This document shows, piece by piece, positions 41,547 to 50,574 of a DNA stretch of 59,452 nt. The notes under the pieces are model-generated. The model had not been told where the DNA came from and made no database searches. It worked only from the letters and a program-made list of their open reading frames with translations. How positions within the stretch are numbered: position 1 is the stretch's first letter; each line of letters opens with the position of its first letter. Source of the stretch: DASXYG01 sp036502625 (GTDB lineage: Bacteria; Actinomycetota; Actinomycetes; Streptosporangiales; Streptosporangiaceae); contig DASXYG010000044.1 of the NCBI GenBank assembly GCA_036502625.1, positions 1-59,452 of the forward strand, in the 5' to 3' direction. The translations under genes and the position numbers were made by a program.

Positions 41547-42818
41547 ATGCACACAGCACACGGCGGCGGCACGGACGTCGTCATCATCGGAGGCGGGATC
41601 ATCGGCGCCGCGACCGCGTACGAGCTGACGCGCCTCGGCGTGACCGCCACGCTGGTCGAGCGCGCGACCGTCGGCGGCGGGCAGTCCGGGCGCAACTGGG
41701 GGTTCGTCCGGCAGCAGGGCCGCAGCCCCGCCGAGCTGCCGCTGATGCGCGCCGCGAACCGGCGGTGGGGCGAGCTGGAGGCCGAGCTGGACGCGCCGTT
41801 CGACTGGGTACGCGGCGGCAACCTGGCGCTGGCCACCGACGACGACGGCGCCGAGCGCTACCGCGCGTGGACGGGCATCGGCCGCGCCCACGGCGTGGAC
41901 ACCGCGCTGATCGGCCCGGCCGAGGTCGAGGAGGTCGTACCGGGGCTGCGGTTGCCGTACACCGCGGCGATGTACGCGGGCAGCGACGGCCACGCCGACC
42001 CGGCGGCCGCCACCGCCGTGTACGCGCGGGCCGCGGAGCGCGCCGGGGTACGGGTGCTGCACCGCTCGGTACGGGGGATCGTCGTCAGCGGCGGCCGGGT
42101 GCGCGGCGTGGCCACCGACGCGGGCACGCTGCCCGCCGACGTCGTGGTGTGCGCGGCCGGCGCGTCGTCGCGGCGCCTGCTGCGTACGGCGGGGCTGTCG
42201 CTGCCGCAGAACACCGTGCGCGGCACGGTCGCGCTGACCGAGCCGGTCGCGCCGCTGACCCGGGCCAGCGTGTGGGCGCCCGGCATGGCGTTCCGGCAGC
42301 GCCCGGACGGCCGGATCGTGCTGTCCTCAGGCGGCGGCGGAGAGGTGGACGTCACGCTGGAGACGCTGCTCCAGGCCCCGCGGTTCCTGCCCGCGTTCCG
42401 GCACAACTTCCGCCGCCTGCGCATCCGCCTGAACGGCGCGGCAGTGCGCGACCTGCGCCGCCGCCTCGGCGCGGACGTGGCCGAGCCGGAGCCGCGGCCC
42501 ACGATCTCCCGGGTGCGGGCCAGCCTGCTGAAGCTGCGCGCGGCGGTGCCGGCGCTGGCCGGGGTGCGGCTGGAACGCGCCTGGGCCGGGATGATCGACT
42601 CCACCCCGGACGCCCTGCCGGTCGTCGAGCGGCTGCCCGACCCGTACGGCCTGGTCGTGGCCACCGGGTTCAGCGGCCACGGCTTCGGCCTGGCGCCGGC
42701 CATCGCGGAGGCAGCCGCCGACCTGGTCATGGACGCCGTACCGCGGCACCCGGTCGCGCCGTTCCGGTTCGGCCGCTTCGCCGACGGCGACTTCCAGGCG
42801 CCGGACGCCATCCTCTGA
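41547..42818 (+). CDS. FAD-dependent amine/amino-acid oxidase (DAO family)
   Basis: 423-residue flavoprotein of the D-amino-acid oxidase/sarcosine oxidase type. The dinucleotide fold is DVVIIGGGIIGAATAYELTRLG (starting at about residue 10) with the acidic VER end. GGGQSGRNWGFVRQQG follows, and C-terminal ATGFSGHGFGLAPAIAEAAAD binds FAD. It would deaminate or demethylate an N-containing substrate such as sarcosine, glycine or a secondary amine. It is divergent from PucR across 150 bp that must contain both promoters. No clear ribosome-binding site precedes the ATG. The product may feed the hydantoinase or dehydrogenase steps nearby. Confidence 0.88.
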   Translation: MHTAHGGGTDVVIIGGGIIGAATAYELTRLGVTATLVERATVGGGQSGRNWGFVRQQGRSPAELPLMRAANRRWGELEAELDAPFDWVRGGNLALATDDDGAERYRAWTGIGRAHGVDTALIGPAEVEEVVPGLRLPYTAAMYAGSDGHADPAAATAVYARAAERAGVRVLHRSVRGIVVSGGRVRGVATDAGTLPADVVVCAAGASSRRLLRTAGLSLPQNTVRGTVALTEPVAPLTRASVWAPGMAFRQRPDGRIVLSSGGGGEVDVTLETLLQAPRFLPAFRHNFRRLRIRLNGAAVRDLRRRLGADVAEPEPRPTISRVRASLLKLRAAVPALAGVRLERAWAGMIDSTPDALPVVERLPDPYGLVVATGFSGHGFGLAPAIAEAAADLVMDAVPRHPVAPFRFGRFADGDFQAPDAIL

Positions 42819-42825
42819 CGCGGGC

Positions 42826-43311
42826 TCAGCCCTCGTCGGCGATGCGCTTCAGCAGCGGCGTGATGCGGTAGTCGACGAGCTGCCGCATCACCAGCGCCGT
42901 GCTCGTGCGCTCGACGCCCGGGATGGCCAGGATCAGCCCGGCCACGCGGTAGAGGTCGTCGGCGTCGGCGGCCACGACGTGCACCATGAGGTCGGTCTGG
43001 CCGCTGACGCCCTGCACCTCCAGCACCTCGGGCACCTCGCCGAGCGCGGCGGCCACGTCGTCGAGCCGCCGCTGGGTGACCTGCGTGGTGACGAACGCCG
43101 TCAGCGGATAGCCGAGCGACGCGGGCGACACGCGGTGCTCGAACGCGCCGAGCTTGTCCTCCAGCGTGCCGAGCCGGGCCTGGACGGTGTTGCGGGACAG
43201 CCCGACGCGGTCGGCGAGCGCGATCGTGGTGGCCCGCGGGTGGGCGTTCAGCGCGAGGAGCACGCAGGCGTCGGTCGCGTCGATGCGGTCCTTCTTGGGC
43301 ACGGTGCTCAC
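42826..43311 (-). CDS. Lrp/AsnC-family transcriptional regulator
   Basis: 161 residues. An N-terminal winged helix (KKDRIDATDACVLLALNAHPRATTIALADRVGLSRNTVQARLGTLED in parts) is followed by the RAM ligand-binding domain (about 70-150) with VQGVSGQTDLMVHVVAADADDLYRV. It probably senses an amino or keto acid and controls the divergent AceE-like gene. The 97-bp gap between them holds a near-ideal palindrome and further GTGCA words. The GTG start (STVPKK) is used; a second GTG four codons on is possible. It converges on the oxidase gene with a 7-bp gap. Confidence 0.88.
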   Translation of the reverse strand: MSTVPKKDRIDATDACVLLALNAHPRATTIALADRVGLSRNTVQARLGTLEDKLGAFEHRVSPASLGYPLTAFVTTQVTQRRLDDVAAALGEVPEVLEVQGVSGQTDLMVHVVAADADDLYRVAGLILAIPGVERTSTALVMRQLVDYRITPLLKRIADEG

Positions 43312-43337
43312 TTTCGGCCGGTTCCCGCACGCGGGGT

Positions 43338-43354
43338 CCGTGCAATCTGCACGG
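43338..43354. promoter_or_regulatory. Probable Lrp operator in the divergent promoter
   Basis: Perfect inverted repeat: CCGTGCA, centre ATC, TGCACGG. Two more GTGCA half-site words follow toward the dehydrogenase gene (GTGCAA at 43372-43377 and GTGCAT at 43402-43407), about one to three helical turns away. This arrangement fits multimeric Lrp binding. Confidence 0.55.
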
Positions 43355-43408
43355 TTGTCCGCCACCGTATTGTGCAACGTCCGCGATCGTGGTGGAGTCC
43401 GGTGCATT

Positions 43409-45760
43409 ATGACCAGTGACACGGTCGCCGGGGGCGCCGAGACGGTGCCCGGCGCGACCCTTGCCGAGATCGAGCGCCGCGTGCTGTGGCTGTCCACGGC
43501 GATCGTGCACCACGCCAACCGCGTACGCCCCAACCCGTCCGGGCTGAAGGTCGGCGGCCACCAGGCGTCGTGCGCGTCGATGACGTCGATCATGACCGCG
43601 CTGTGGTTCCGCCACCTGCGCCCGGACGACCGGGTGTCGGTCAAGCCGCACGCCTCCCCCGTGCTGCACGCGATCAACTACCTGCTCGGCGAGCTGGACG
43701 CGGAGTACCTCCCGACGCTGCGCGCGTTCGGCGGCCTGCAGAGCTACCCGAGCCGCGCCAAGGACCCCGACCCGGTCGACTACTCGACGGGCTCGGTCGG
43801 CATCGGCGCCACCGCCCCGATCTGGGGCGCGCTGGCCCGCAGGTACGTCCGTACGCTCGGGGCCACCGGCACGGGACGGCAGTACTCCCTGGTCGGCGAC
43901 GCGGAGCTGGACGAGGGCGCCGTGTGGGAGGCGATCCTCGACCCGGGCGTGGCCGAGCTGGGCGAGCTGGTGTGGATCGTCGACCTGAACCGCCAGTCGC
44001 TGGACCGGGTCGTGCCCGGCATCGCCGCCGACCGGCTGCGCGCCATGTTCACCGCCGCCGGATGGCAGGTGCTGACGCTGAAGTACGGCCACCTCCTGCA
44101 GCGGCTGTTCGCCGAGCCGGGCGGCGCCGAACTGCGCGCCCGCATCGACGCCATGCCCAACCCGGAGTACCAGCGGCTGCTGCGCTGCGCACCGGCGGAG
44201 CTGCGCACCCGGCTGCCCGGCGACGGTACTGAATTGTCGCGGGGCAACGGTACTGGCCGCGACGCGATCGCCGCGCTCGTGGCCACGCTGGACGACGCGA
44301 CGCTCACCGAGGCCATCGGCAACCTCGGCGGCCACGACCTCGCCGCGCTGGACACCGCGTTCGGCGAGATCGACGACAACCGCCCCACCGTGATCCTCGC
44401 GTACACGGTCAAGGGCCACGCCCTGCCCGTCCAGGGCCACCCGCAGAACCACTCGTCCCTGCTCACCGACGCGCAGTTCCGCGAGCTCGCGGCCACGCTC
44501 GGCACTGACGCGGACGACCCGTGGCGCCCGTTCGACCCGGACGGCGCCCCCGCGCAATGGTGCGCCCGTACGGCCGCCCGCCTGCGCCGCGACCCGGTCC
44601 CCGCCGCGGAGCCGCCCGCGCTGCCCGCCGATATCGGACGCACCCCGTCCGGTACGGCCACCACGCAGGCCGCGCTCGGCCGCGTGCTGCTCGACCTGAC
44701 GCGCGAGGCGCCCGAGGCGGCCCGCCGCGTGGTCACGATCAGCCCGGACGTCAGCTCCACGACGAACCTGGGCGGCTGGGTCAACAAGGTCGGTGTGTGG
44801 TCGCCGGCCGAGCGGCGCGACTGGTTCGCCGACGACGCCGAGACGATCCTGCACTGGCAGGAGAAGCCCACCGGCCAGCACGTCGAGCTGGGCATCGCGG
44901 AGACCAACCTGGTCGGGCTGCTCGGCGAGCTCGGCACGACGTGGAGCAGGTGGGGACAGCCGCTGCTGCCGATCGGGGTGCTGTACGACCCGTTCGTGGA
45001 GCGCGCGCTGGAACCCTGGTCGTTCGGCGTCTACGCGGGCGGCCAGTCGATCCTCGTCGGCACGCCGTCCGGGGTGAGCCTGGCGCCCGAGGGCGGCGCG
45101 CACCAGTCGGTGACCACGCCGTCGATCGGCCTGGAGCAGCCGGGCTGCGTGACGTACGAACCGGCTTTCGCCATCGACGTCGAATGGACGCTGCTCGCCG
45201 CGCTCGCCCGGCTCGGCCGTCCGGACGGCGCCTCGGCGTACCTCCGGTTGTCCACGCGCCCGGTGGACCAGCGGCTCGCGGCCGTGCCCGCCGACCCGGT
45301 GGCCAGGGAGCGCCGCCGCCGCCAGGCCGTCGCCGGCGCGTACGCGCTGCGCCGCCACGACGGCGACGCGCCGCGGGTGACGATCGCCGCGATGGGCGCC
45401 GTCGTGCCCGAGGCGCTGGCCGCCGCCGGCCGGCTCGAACAGCTCGGCGTCGGCGCGGACGTGGTCTGCGTGACGAGCCCCGGCCTGCTGTTCCGCGCGC
45501 TGCGCGCCCGGCAGGGCCGCGACGACGCGCCGAGCTGGATCCTCGACCAGGCCTTCCCCGCGTCACGCGCGGCGCCGCTGGTCACCGTCCTGGACGGCCA
45601 CCCGCACACGCTGGCGTTCCTGGCCACGGTCAACCGGGTGCCCGGCACACCGCTCGGCGTGACGCGGTTCGGCCAGTCGGGCGCGATCGAGGACGTCTAC
45701 CGCTACCACGGCATCGACGACCAGAGCATCGTCCACGCCGCCCTCGACCTCGCCGACTGA
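43409..45760 (+). CDS. AceE-like thiamine-diphosphate dehydrogenase (transketolase/PDH E1 family)
   Basis: 783 residues, a single-chain 2-oxoacid dehydrogenase E1 similar to AceE but about 100 residues shorter. The TPP/Mg motif is GDAELDEGAVWEAI...VDLNRQSLD (about 168-195). The pyrimidine domain follows with VTISPDVSSTTNLGGW and QHVELGIAETNLVGLLGELG (about 490-512), where Glu activates TPP. The C-terminal transketolase-like domain begins at about 640. No E2 or E3 genes are adjacent, so it may borrow subunits from the central PDH or act on another substrate. Expression is probably set by the divergent Lrp regulator. A paralogue of the housekeeping AceE is expected elsewhere. Confidence 0.87.
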   Translation: MTSDTVAGGAETVPGATLAEIERRVLWLSTAIVHHANRVRPNPSGLKVGGHQASCASMTSIMTALWFRHLRPDDRVSVKPHASPVLHAINYLLGELDAEYLPTLRAFGGLQSYPSRAKDPDPVDYSTGSVGIGATAPIWGALARRYVRTLGATGTGRQYSLVGDAELDEGAVWEAILDPGVAELGELVWIVDLNRQSLDRVVPGIAADRLRAMFTAAGWQVLTLKYGHLLQRLFAEPGGAELRARIDAMPNPEYQRLLRCAPAELRTRLPGDGTELSRGNGTGRDAIAALVATLDDATLTEAIGNLGGHDLAALDTAFGEIDDNRPTVILAYTVKGHALPVQGHPQNHSSLLTDAQFRELAATLGTDADDPWRPFDPDGAPAQWCARTAARLRRDPVPAAEPPALPADIGRTPSGTATTQAALGRVLLDLTREAPEAARRVVTISPDVSSTTNLGGWVNKVGVWSPAERRDWFADDAETILHWQEKPTGQHVELGIAETNLVGLLGELGTTWSRWGQPLLPIGVLYDPFVERALEPWSFGVYAGGQSILVGTPSGVSLAPEGGAHQSVTTPSIGLEQPGCVTYEPAFAIDVEWTLLAALARLGRPDGASAYLRLSTRPVDQRLAAVPADPVARERRRRQAVAGAYALRRHDGDAPRVTIAAMGAVVPEALAAAGRLEQLGVGADVVCVTSPGLLFRALRARQGRDDAPSWILDQAFPASRAAPLVTVLDGHPHTLAFLATVNRVPGTPLGVTRFGQSGAIEDVYRYHGIDDQSIVHAALDLAD

Positions 45761-45782
45761 CCGAACGCGCCGTACGGGCCTG

Positions 45783-45956
45783 CTACCAGCGGTACCAGCG
45801 GCGCTTCGGGCCGCCACCGCCGGGCGCCATGCGGAAGACGAAGCCGAGCAGCCAGATGACGAGCACGACGAGCGCCACGATCCACAGCGCCTTGACCAGG
45901 AAACCGAGGCCGCCGAGGATCAGCGCCAGAATTAAGACCGCAATGATGATGGGCAT
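45783..45956 (-). CDS. 57-residue hydrophobic membrane protein
   Basis: A short gene encoding two closely spaced membrane helices (MPIIIAVLILALILGGLGF, then LWIVALVVLVIWLLGFVF) and a basic, aromatic C-terminus PKRRWYRW. A strong AGGAG six bases upstream of the ATG supports expression. This 'hydrophobic protein' family is common in actinobacteria, and its role is unknown, perhaps membrane stress. It converges on the AceE-like gene and is divergent from the molybdenum hydroxylase genes. Confidence 0.85.
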   Translation of the reverse strand: MPIIIAVLILALILGGLGFLVKALWIVALVVLVIWLLGFVFRMAPGGGGPKRRWYRW

Positions 45957-46051
45957 TGTTTCTCCTTTGCTGTCGCGCTACGCCTAACCACGACGGCGGT
46001 GTCCACACACGCCGGAAGGGTGGACGTCGCCCGTACGGGTAGTCCGCGCAC

Positions 46052-46546
46052 ATGGTGAAGATCGAGCTGCGGGTGAACGGCGCGTCGCGCCGAGCGGACG
46101 TCGACACCCGGGTGTCGCTACTGGACCTGCTACGCGAGCACCTTGGCCTGACGGGTGCGAAGAAGGGGTGCGACCACGGCCAGTGCGGCGCGTGCACGGT
46201 GCTGATCGACGGGCGCCGCGCGAACGCTTGCCTGGCGCTCGCGGTCGCGCACGACGGCACCGACGTCACCACCGTCGAGGGCCTGGCCGACGGCGACGAC
46301 CTGCATCCGGTGCAGGAGGCGTTCCTCGCGCACGACGCGTTCCAGTGCGGCTACTGCACGCCCGGCCAGCTCTGCTCCGCCGCCGGGATGCTCGGCGAGG
46401 GCGGCGCGAGCGCGGTGACCGAGGACGTCGCCGCCGACCCTGGGCTGACGGCCGATGAGATCCGCGAGCGGATGAGCGGCAACCTGTGCCGGTGCGGTGC
46501 GTACGTCAACATCGTCGCCGCCGTCGGTGAGGCGGCGCGCGCATGA
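46052..46546 (+). CDS. Molybdenum hydroxylase, [2Fe-2S] subunit (PaoA/YagT/CoxS-like)
   Basis: 164 residues carrying two [2Fe-2S] clusters. The plant-ferredoxin type uses C40, C45, C48 and C60 (KKGCDHGQCGACTV). The C-terminal helical cluster uses FQCGYCTPGQLC and GNLCRCG. It passes electrons from the molybdenum centre to FAD. There is no Tat signal, unlike E. coli PaoA, so the enzyme is likely cytosolic. The ATG lacks a ribosome-binding site, so leaderless translation is possible. A GTCCAC/GTGGAC inverted pair (46001-46006 and 46020-46025) just upstream could be an operator. Its stop overlaps the next ATG. Confidence 0.92.
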   Translation: MVKIELRVNGASRRADVDTRVSLLDLLREHLGLTGAKKGCDHGQCGACTVLIDGRRANACLALAVAHDGTDVTTVEGLADGDDLHPVQEAFLAHDAFQCGYCTPGQLCSAAGMLGEGGASAVTEDVAADPGLTADEIRERMSGNLCRCGAYVNIVAAVGEAARA

Positions 46547-47523
46547 GGCCGTTCACGTACGTTCGGACGCGCGACGCCGTTGACGCCGTCGAATCCGTCG
46601 AGGCCGGTGGCCCGGACGCCATGTACCTCGGCGGCGGCACGAACCTCGTCGACCTCATGCGGCTCGGCGTCGCCACGCCCGCGCGCCTCGTCGACGTCAG
46701 CCGCCTGCCGTACGACTCGATCGCCGCGCATGGCGACGGCCTGCGGATCGGTGCGGCCGTGCGCAACTCCGACCTGGCCGCGCATCCGGACGTACGCGCG
46801 CGGTACCCGATGCTGGCGCGCGCCGTGCTCGCCGGCGCGTCCGGCCAGGTACGCAACATGGCCACCGTCGGCGGCAACCTGCTCCAGCGCACCCGCTGCC
46901 CGTACTTCCAGGACGTCACGAAGCCGTGCAACAAGCGCGACCCCGGCTCCGGCTGCCCCGCCGTCGAGGGCGACCACCAGAACATGGCGGTGCTCGGCCG
47001 CTCGGCCGCGTGCGTGGCCACGCACCCGTCCGACATGGCCGTCGCGCTGGCCGCGCTGGGCGCTGAGGTGCGCGTCACCGGCCCCGACGGCGAGCGGACC
47101 GTGCCCATGCCGGGGCTGCACCGGCTGCCCGGCGACCGGCCGGACCGTGACACCGTGCTGGCGCCCGGCGAGCTGATCACCGCCGTCGACCTGCCCGCGC
47201 CGCCCGGTGGCCGGTCCACGTACCGGAAGGTGCGCGAACGCGCGTCGTTCGCGTTCGCGCTGGTCTCCGTCGCGGCTGCGCTGGACGTCGGCCCCGGCGG
47301 CGGGGTACGCGACGTACGGATCGCGCTCGGCGGGGTGGCGCACGCGCCATGGCGGGCCGGCGCGGCGGAAGAGGTGTTGCAGGGCGCGCCCGCCGACGCC
47401 GACGCGTTCGCCCGCGCCGCCGATGCCGAGCTGGCCGCCGCACGCCCGCTGCCGCGCAATGCGTACAAGGTGCCGCTGGCCCGCCACCTGATCGTCCACA
47501 CACTCCAGGAGCTCCTGCCGTGA
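46543..47523 (+). CDS. Molybdenum hydroxylase, FAD subunit with extra iron-sulfur loop (PaoB/YagS-like)
   Basis: 326 residues. The FAD-binding domain has YLGGGTNLVDLM and ATVGGNLLQRTRCPYF. An insertion with C119, C129 and C138 (QRTRCPYF; KPCNKRDPGSGC) matches the loop that carries a [4Fe-4S] cluster in E. coli PaoB and in 4-hydroxybenzoyl-CoA reductase. That makes this a PaoABC/YagTSR-type enzyme rather than a standard CO or xanthine dehydrogenase. It is coupled to both neighbours by overlaps (ATGA upstream, GTGA downstream). Confidence 0.9.
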   Translation: MRPFTYVRTRDAVDAVESVEAGGPDAMYLGGGTNLVDLMRLGVATPARLVDVSRLPYDSIAAHGDGLRIGAAVRNSDLAAHPDVRARYPMLARAVLAGASGQVRNMATVGGNLLQRTRCPYFQDVTKPCNKRDPGSGCPAVEGDHQNMAVLGRSAACVATHPSDMAVALAALGAEVRVTGPDGERTVPMPGLHRLPGDRPDRDTVLAPGELITAVDLPAPPGGRSTYRKVRERASFAFALVSVAAALDVGPGGGVRDVRIALGGVAHAPWRAGAAEEVLQGAPADADAFARAADAELAAARPLPRNAYKVPLARHLIVHTLQELLP

Positions 47524-49535
47524 ACCGCATCGAGGGGCGCGACAAGGTCACCGGGCGCGCCACGTACGCCGTCGAGTACGCCGTCGAGGGCACCGCGTAC
47601 GCGCACATCGTCGGATCGACGGTGGCCCGCGGCCGCATCCGCGCGATCGACACCGCCGAGGCGTACGCGACGCCCGGTGTGCTCGACGTCCTGACATACG
47701 CGAACGCGCCGGAGACGGCCGTCGACAATCCGGAGCTCGCGCTGTTCCAGTCGCGCGACATCGCCTACCGGGGGCAGATCGTGGCCGCCGTGATCGCGGA
47801 GTCGGCGGAGGCGGCACGTGCGGGCGCGGCGGCCGTACGTGTCGCCTACGACGCCGAACCGCACGACGTGACACTGCGCGCGGACCACCCGGGCCTGTAC
47901 GTGCCGGACAAGGTGAACCCGTCCTTCCCGGCGACGACCGAGCGCGGCGACGTCGCTGCCGGGCTCGCGGAGGCCGCGGCGACCGTGGACGTCACATACG
48001 CCACGCCGGCCGAGCACAACAACCCGATGGAGCCGCACGGCGCGCTGGCCGCCTGGGACGGCGACCGGCTCACGGTGTACGACTCCACGCAGGGCGCGTC
48101 CACGGACCGGGCGACGATCGCGAATGTGCTGCGGATGCCACCGGAGCGGGTCAGGGTGGTGTCCCCGCACGTCGGCGGCGGCTTCGGGTCCAAGGGCACC
48201 ACCCGCGCGCCCGCGGTCCTCGCGGCGCTGGCCGCCCGGGTGGCCGGGCGCCCGGTGAAGATCGCGATCACCCGGCAGCAGATGTTCGACATCACCGGCT
48301 ACCGCACGCCCACGGTGCAGCGGCTCCGCCTCGGCGCCGACACCGGAGGCCGTCTGACGGCGCTGGACCACGACGTCGTCGAGCAGTCGTCCACGCTGGT
48401 CGAGTTCGCCGAGCAGGCCGCCGTGCCGAGCCGCATGATGTACGCCGCACCGGCGCTTCGCACCTGCCACCAGCTGGCCAGGCTCGACGTCGCCACGCCG
48501 TCGTGGATGCGCGCGCCCGGCGAGTGCCCCGGAATGTACGCGCTGGAATCGGCCATGGACGAGCTGGCGTCGGCGCTCGACATGGACCCCGTCGAGCTGC
48601 GGATCGTCAACGAGCCCGCGTACGACCAGGAGACCGGGCTGCCGTTCAGCTCCCGCAACCTGGTCGCCTGCCTGCGCGAGGGCGCGCGCAGGTTCGGCTG
48701 GGCGGGCCGCGACCCCGCGCCGGGGGTACGCCGCGACGGGCGCTGGCTGGTCGGCACGGGCGTCGCCGCGTCCACGTACCCGGCACGCCGACGCCCGTCG
48801 CGGGCCACCGCGACCGCGACCGGCGACGGCTACGTGGTGCGCATCGCCGCGGCCGACATCGGCACGGGTGCCCGTACGGCGCTGGCCGTCATCGCCGCCG
48901 AGGCGCTGGAGACCACCCGGGACCGCGTACACGTCGAGGTCGGCGACAGCGACCTGCCCGAGGCGTCCCTCGCCGGCGGCTCGATGGGCACCTCGTCATG
49001 GGGCTCCGCCGTGGTGCGGGCCTGCGAGGACCTGCGCAAGAACGGCGGGACCGGCGCCGCCGACACAGCGGACGAGATCGCCGGCGACACCGGATTCGCC
49101 CGCCATGCGTTCGGCGCGCAGTTCGCCGAGGTCCGCGTGGACCCGGGCACGGGCGAGCTGCGGGTGGCGCGGCTGCTCGGCGTGTTCGCCGCCGGGCGGA
49201 TCATCGACCCGGTCCTGGCACGCTCGCAGCTCATCGGCGGCATGACGATGGGCATCGGCATGGCGCTGATGGAGGAGACGCGCCCGGATGCCGAGTTCGG
49301 CGGCTGGGTCAACCGCGACCTGGCGCAATACCACGTGGCCACCTGCACGGACGTACACGACGTTGACGCGGTCTGGGTCGATGAGGACGACCCGCACCTC
49401 AATCCGATGGGCAGCAAGGGCATCGGCGAGATCGGCATCGTCGGCACGGCCGCCGCCATCGGCAACGCCGTCCACCACGCCACCGGCGTACGCGTACGGT
49501 CCCTGCCGATCACCCCGCCCGCGATCGTGGGCTGA
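47520..49535 (+). CDS. Molybdenum hydroxylase, molybdopterin-binding subunit (PaoC/YagR-like)
   Basis: 671 residues, shorter than the roughly 730-770 of most homologues. The Moco-binding core is present: VSPHVGGGFGSKGTTRAP, RAPGECPGMYALESAMDELA, and the C-terminal GSKGIGEIG with catalytic Glu637. The substrate is probably an aldehyde or N-heterocycle; PaoABC oxidises aromatic aldehydes. The GTG overlaps the FAD subunit's stop, so the long open frame upstream is not used. The XdhC/PaoD sulfuration chaperone expected to accompany it is absent from the window. The molybdenum cofactor genes moeA, moaC and mogA are at 5.8-8.0 kb. Confidence 0.9.
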   Translation: MNRIEGRDKVTGRATYAVEYAVEGTAYAHIVGSTVARGRIRAIDTAEAYATPGVLDVLTYANAPETAVDNPELALFQSRDIAYRGQIVAAVIAESAEAARAGAAAVRVAYDAEPHDVTLRADHPGLYVPDKVNPSFPATTERGDVAAGLAEAAATVDVTYATPAEHNNPMEPHGALAAWDGDRLTVYDSTQGASTDRATIANVLRMPPERVRVVSPHVGGGFGSKGTTRAPAVLAALAARVAGRPVKIAITRQQMFDITGYRTPTVQRLRLGADTGGRLTALDHDVVEQSSTLVEFAEQAAVPSRMMYAAPALRTCHQLARLDVATPSWMRAPGECPGMYALESAMDELASALDMDPVELRIVNEPAYDQETGLPFSSRNLVACLREGARRFGWAGRDPAPGVRRDGRWLVGTGVAASTYPARRRPSRATATATGDGYVVRIAAADIGTGARTALAVIAAEALETTRDRVHVEVGDSDLPEASLAGGSMGTSSWGSAVVRACEDLRKNGGTGAADTADEIAGDTGFARHAFGAQFAEVRVDPGTGELRVARLLGVFAAGRIIDPVLARSQLIGGMTMGIGMALMEETRPDAEFGGWVNRDLAQYHVATCTDVHDVDAVWVDEDDPHLNPMGSKGIGEIGIVGTAAAIGNAVHHATGVRVRSLPITPPAIVG

Positions 49536-49635
49536 CCCGGACGGGGCGGCACGCGCATGGACCCTCGTGAGGGCGGCATGCGGTGACGTTGGGACAATCA
49601 CCGGTGTCCCGTACGTCCGTTCCCGAGGAGACCCC

Positions 49636-50556
49636 GTGCCCACCAAGGTGCTCATCGACTGCGACCCCGGCATCGACGACGCCCTCGCGCTGCTGCTCGC
49701 GCACGCCGCCGACGGGCTCGACGTCCTCGCGATCACCACGGTGGGCGGCAACGTCGACCTGGAGCACACCACGGGCAACGCGCTGAAGCTGCGCGAGTAC
49801 CTCGGCTTCCGCGACGTGCCGGTGGCCGCCGGGAGCGCGGGCGCGCTGGTGCGGCCGCGCGAGCGCGCCGCCGACGTGCACGGCGCGACCGGCCTCGGCT
49901 CGGCCGTGCTCCCGGCCGCGGCGCTGCCGCCGGACCCGCGGCACGCCGTCGACCTCATCATCGACACGCTCGCCGCGCACCCCGGCGAGGTCACGCTCAT
50001 CGCGATCGGCCCGCTCACGAACATCGCCCTGGCCGTGCGCAAGGAGCCGCGCGTCGTCGAATGGGCGGCGGACATCGTGATCATGGGCGGGTCGTACACC
50101 CGCGGCAACCACACGCCGGCCGCCGAGTTCAACATCGTCGCCGACCCGGAGGCCGCCGCGATCGTCTTCGACGCGGGCTGGACCGTCACGATGATCGGCC
50201 TCGACCTCACCCACCAGGCCCGCGCCGGCGCCGCCGTACGGGACCGCATGCGCGCGCTCGGCCGCCTCGCCGACGAGTTGATCATCCCGTGCCTGACCTT
50301 CTACACCCCGCCGGACGGCACCGACCCGGCCGTCCACGACGTCTGCGCGGTGGCCTGCGTCCTCGACCCGGGGCTGATCACCCGCGAGCCCGCGCGCGTG
50401 GACGTCGAGACGGCGGGCCGCTTCACCACCGGCATGACCGTCACCGACTTCCGCGCCCCGGCGCCGAACGCGCTGGTCGCCACCGCCATCGACGCCCCCG
50501 CCTTCTGGGACCTCGTCCTCGCCGCGTACAGCGAGACCGCCCGCGACCTGGGCTGA
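49636..50556 (+). CDS. Nucleoside hydrolase (inosine-uridine preferring type)
   Basis: 306-residue hydrolase that splits the N-glycosidic bond of ribonucleosides. The Ca2+-binding Asp cluster is at the N-terminus (TKVLIDCDPGIDDALALLLA), followed by TTVGGN and GPLTNIALA. The NH specificity region (IVIMGGSYTRGNHTPAAEFNIVADPEAA) and the catalytic-site His of VHD follow. GAGGAG precedes the GTG. The gene follows the molybdenum hydroxylase by 100 bp on the same strand, so purine or pyrimidine salvage and catabolism could link them. Substrate range (purine versus pyrimidine) is not determined. Confidence 0.93.
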   Translation: MPTKVLIDCDPGIDDALALLLAHAADGLDVLAITTVGGNVDLEHTTGNALKLREYLGFRDVPVAAGSAGALVRPRERAADVHGATGLGSAVLPAAALPPDPRHAVDLIIDTLAAHPGEVTLIAIGPLTNIALAVRKEPRVVEWAADIVIMGGSYTRGNHTPAAEFNIVADPEAAAIVFDAGWTVTMIGLDLTHQARAGAAVRDRMRALGRLADELIIPCLTFYTPPDGTDPAVHDVCAVACVLDPGLITREPARVDVETAGRFTTGMTVTDFRAPAPNALVATAIDAPAFWDLVLAAYSETARDLG

Positions 50557-50574
50557 CGGCCCGGCGTACGCGGA

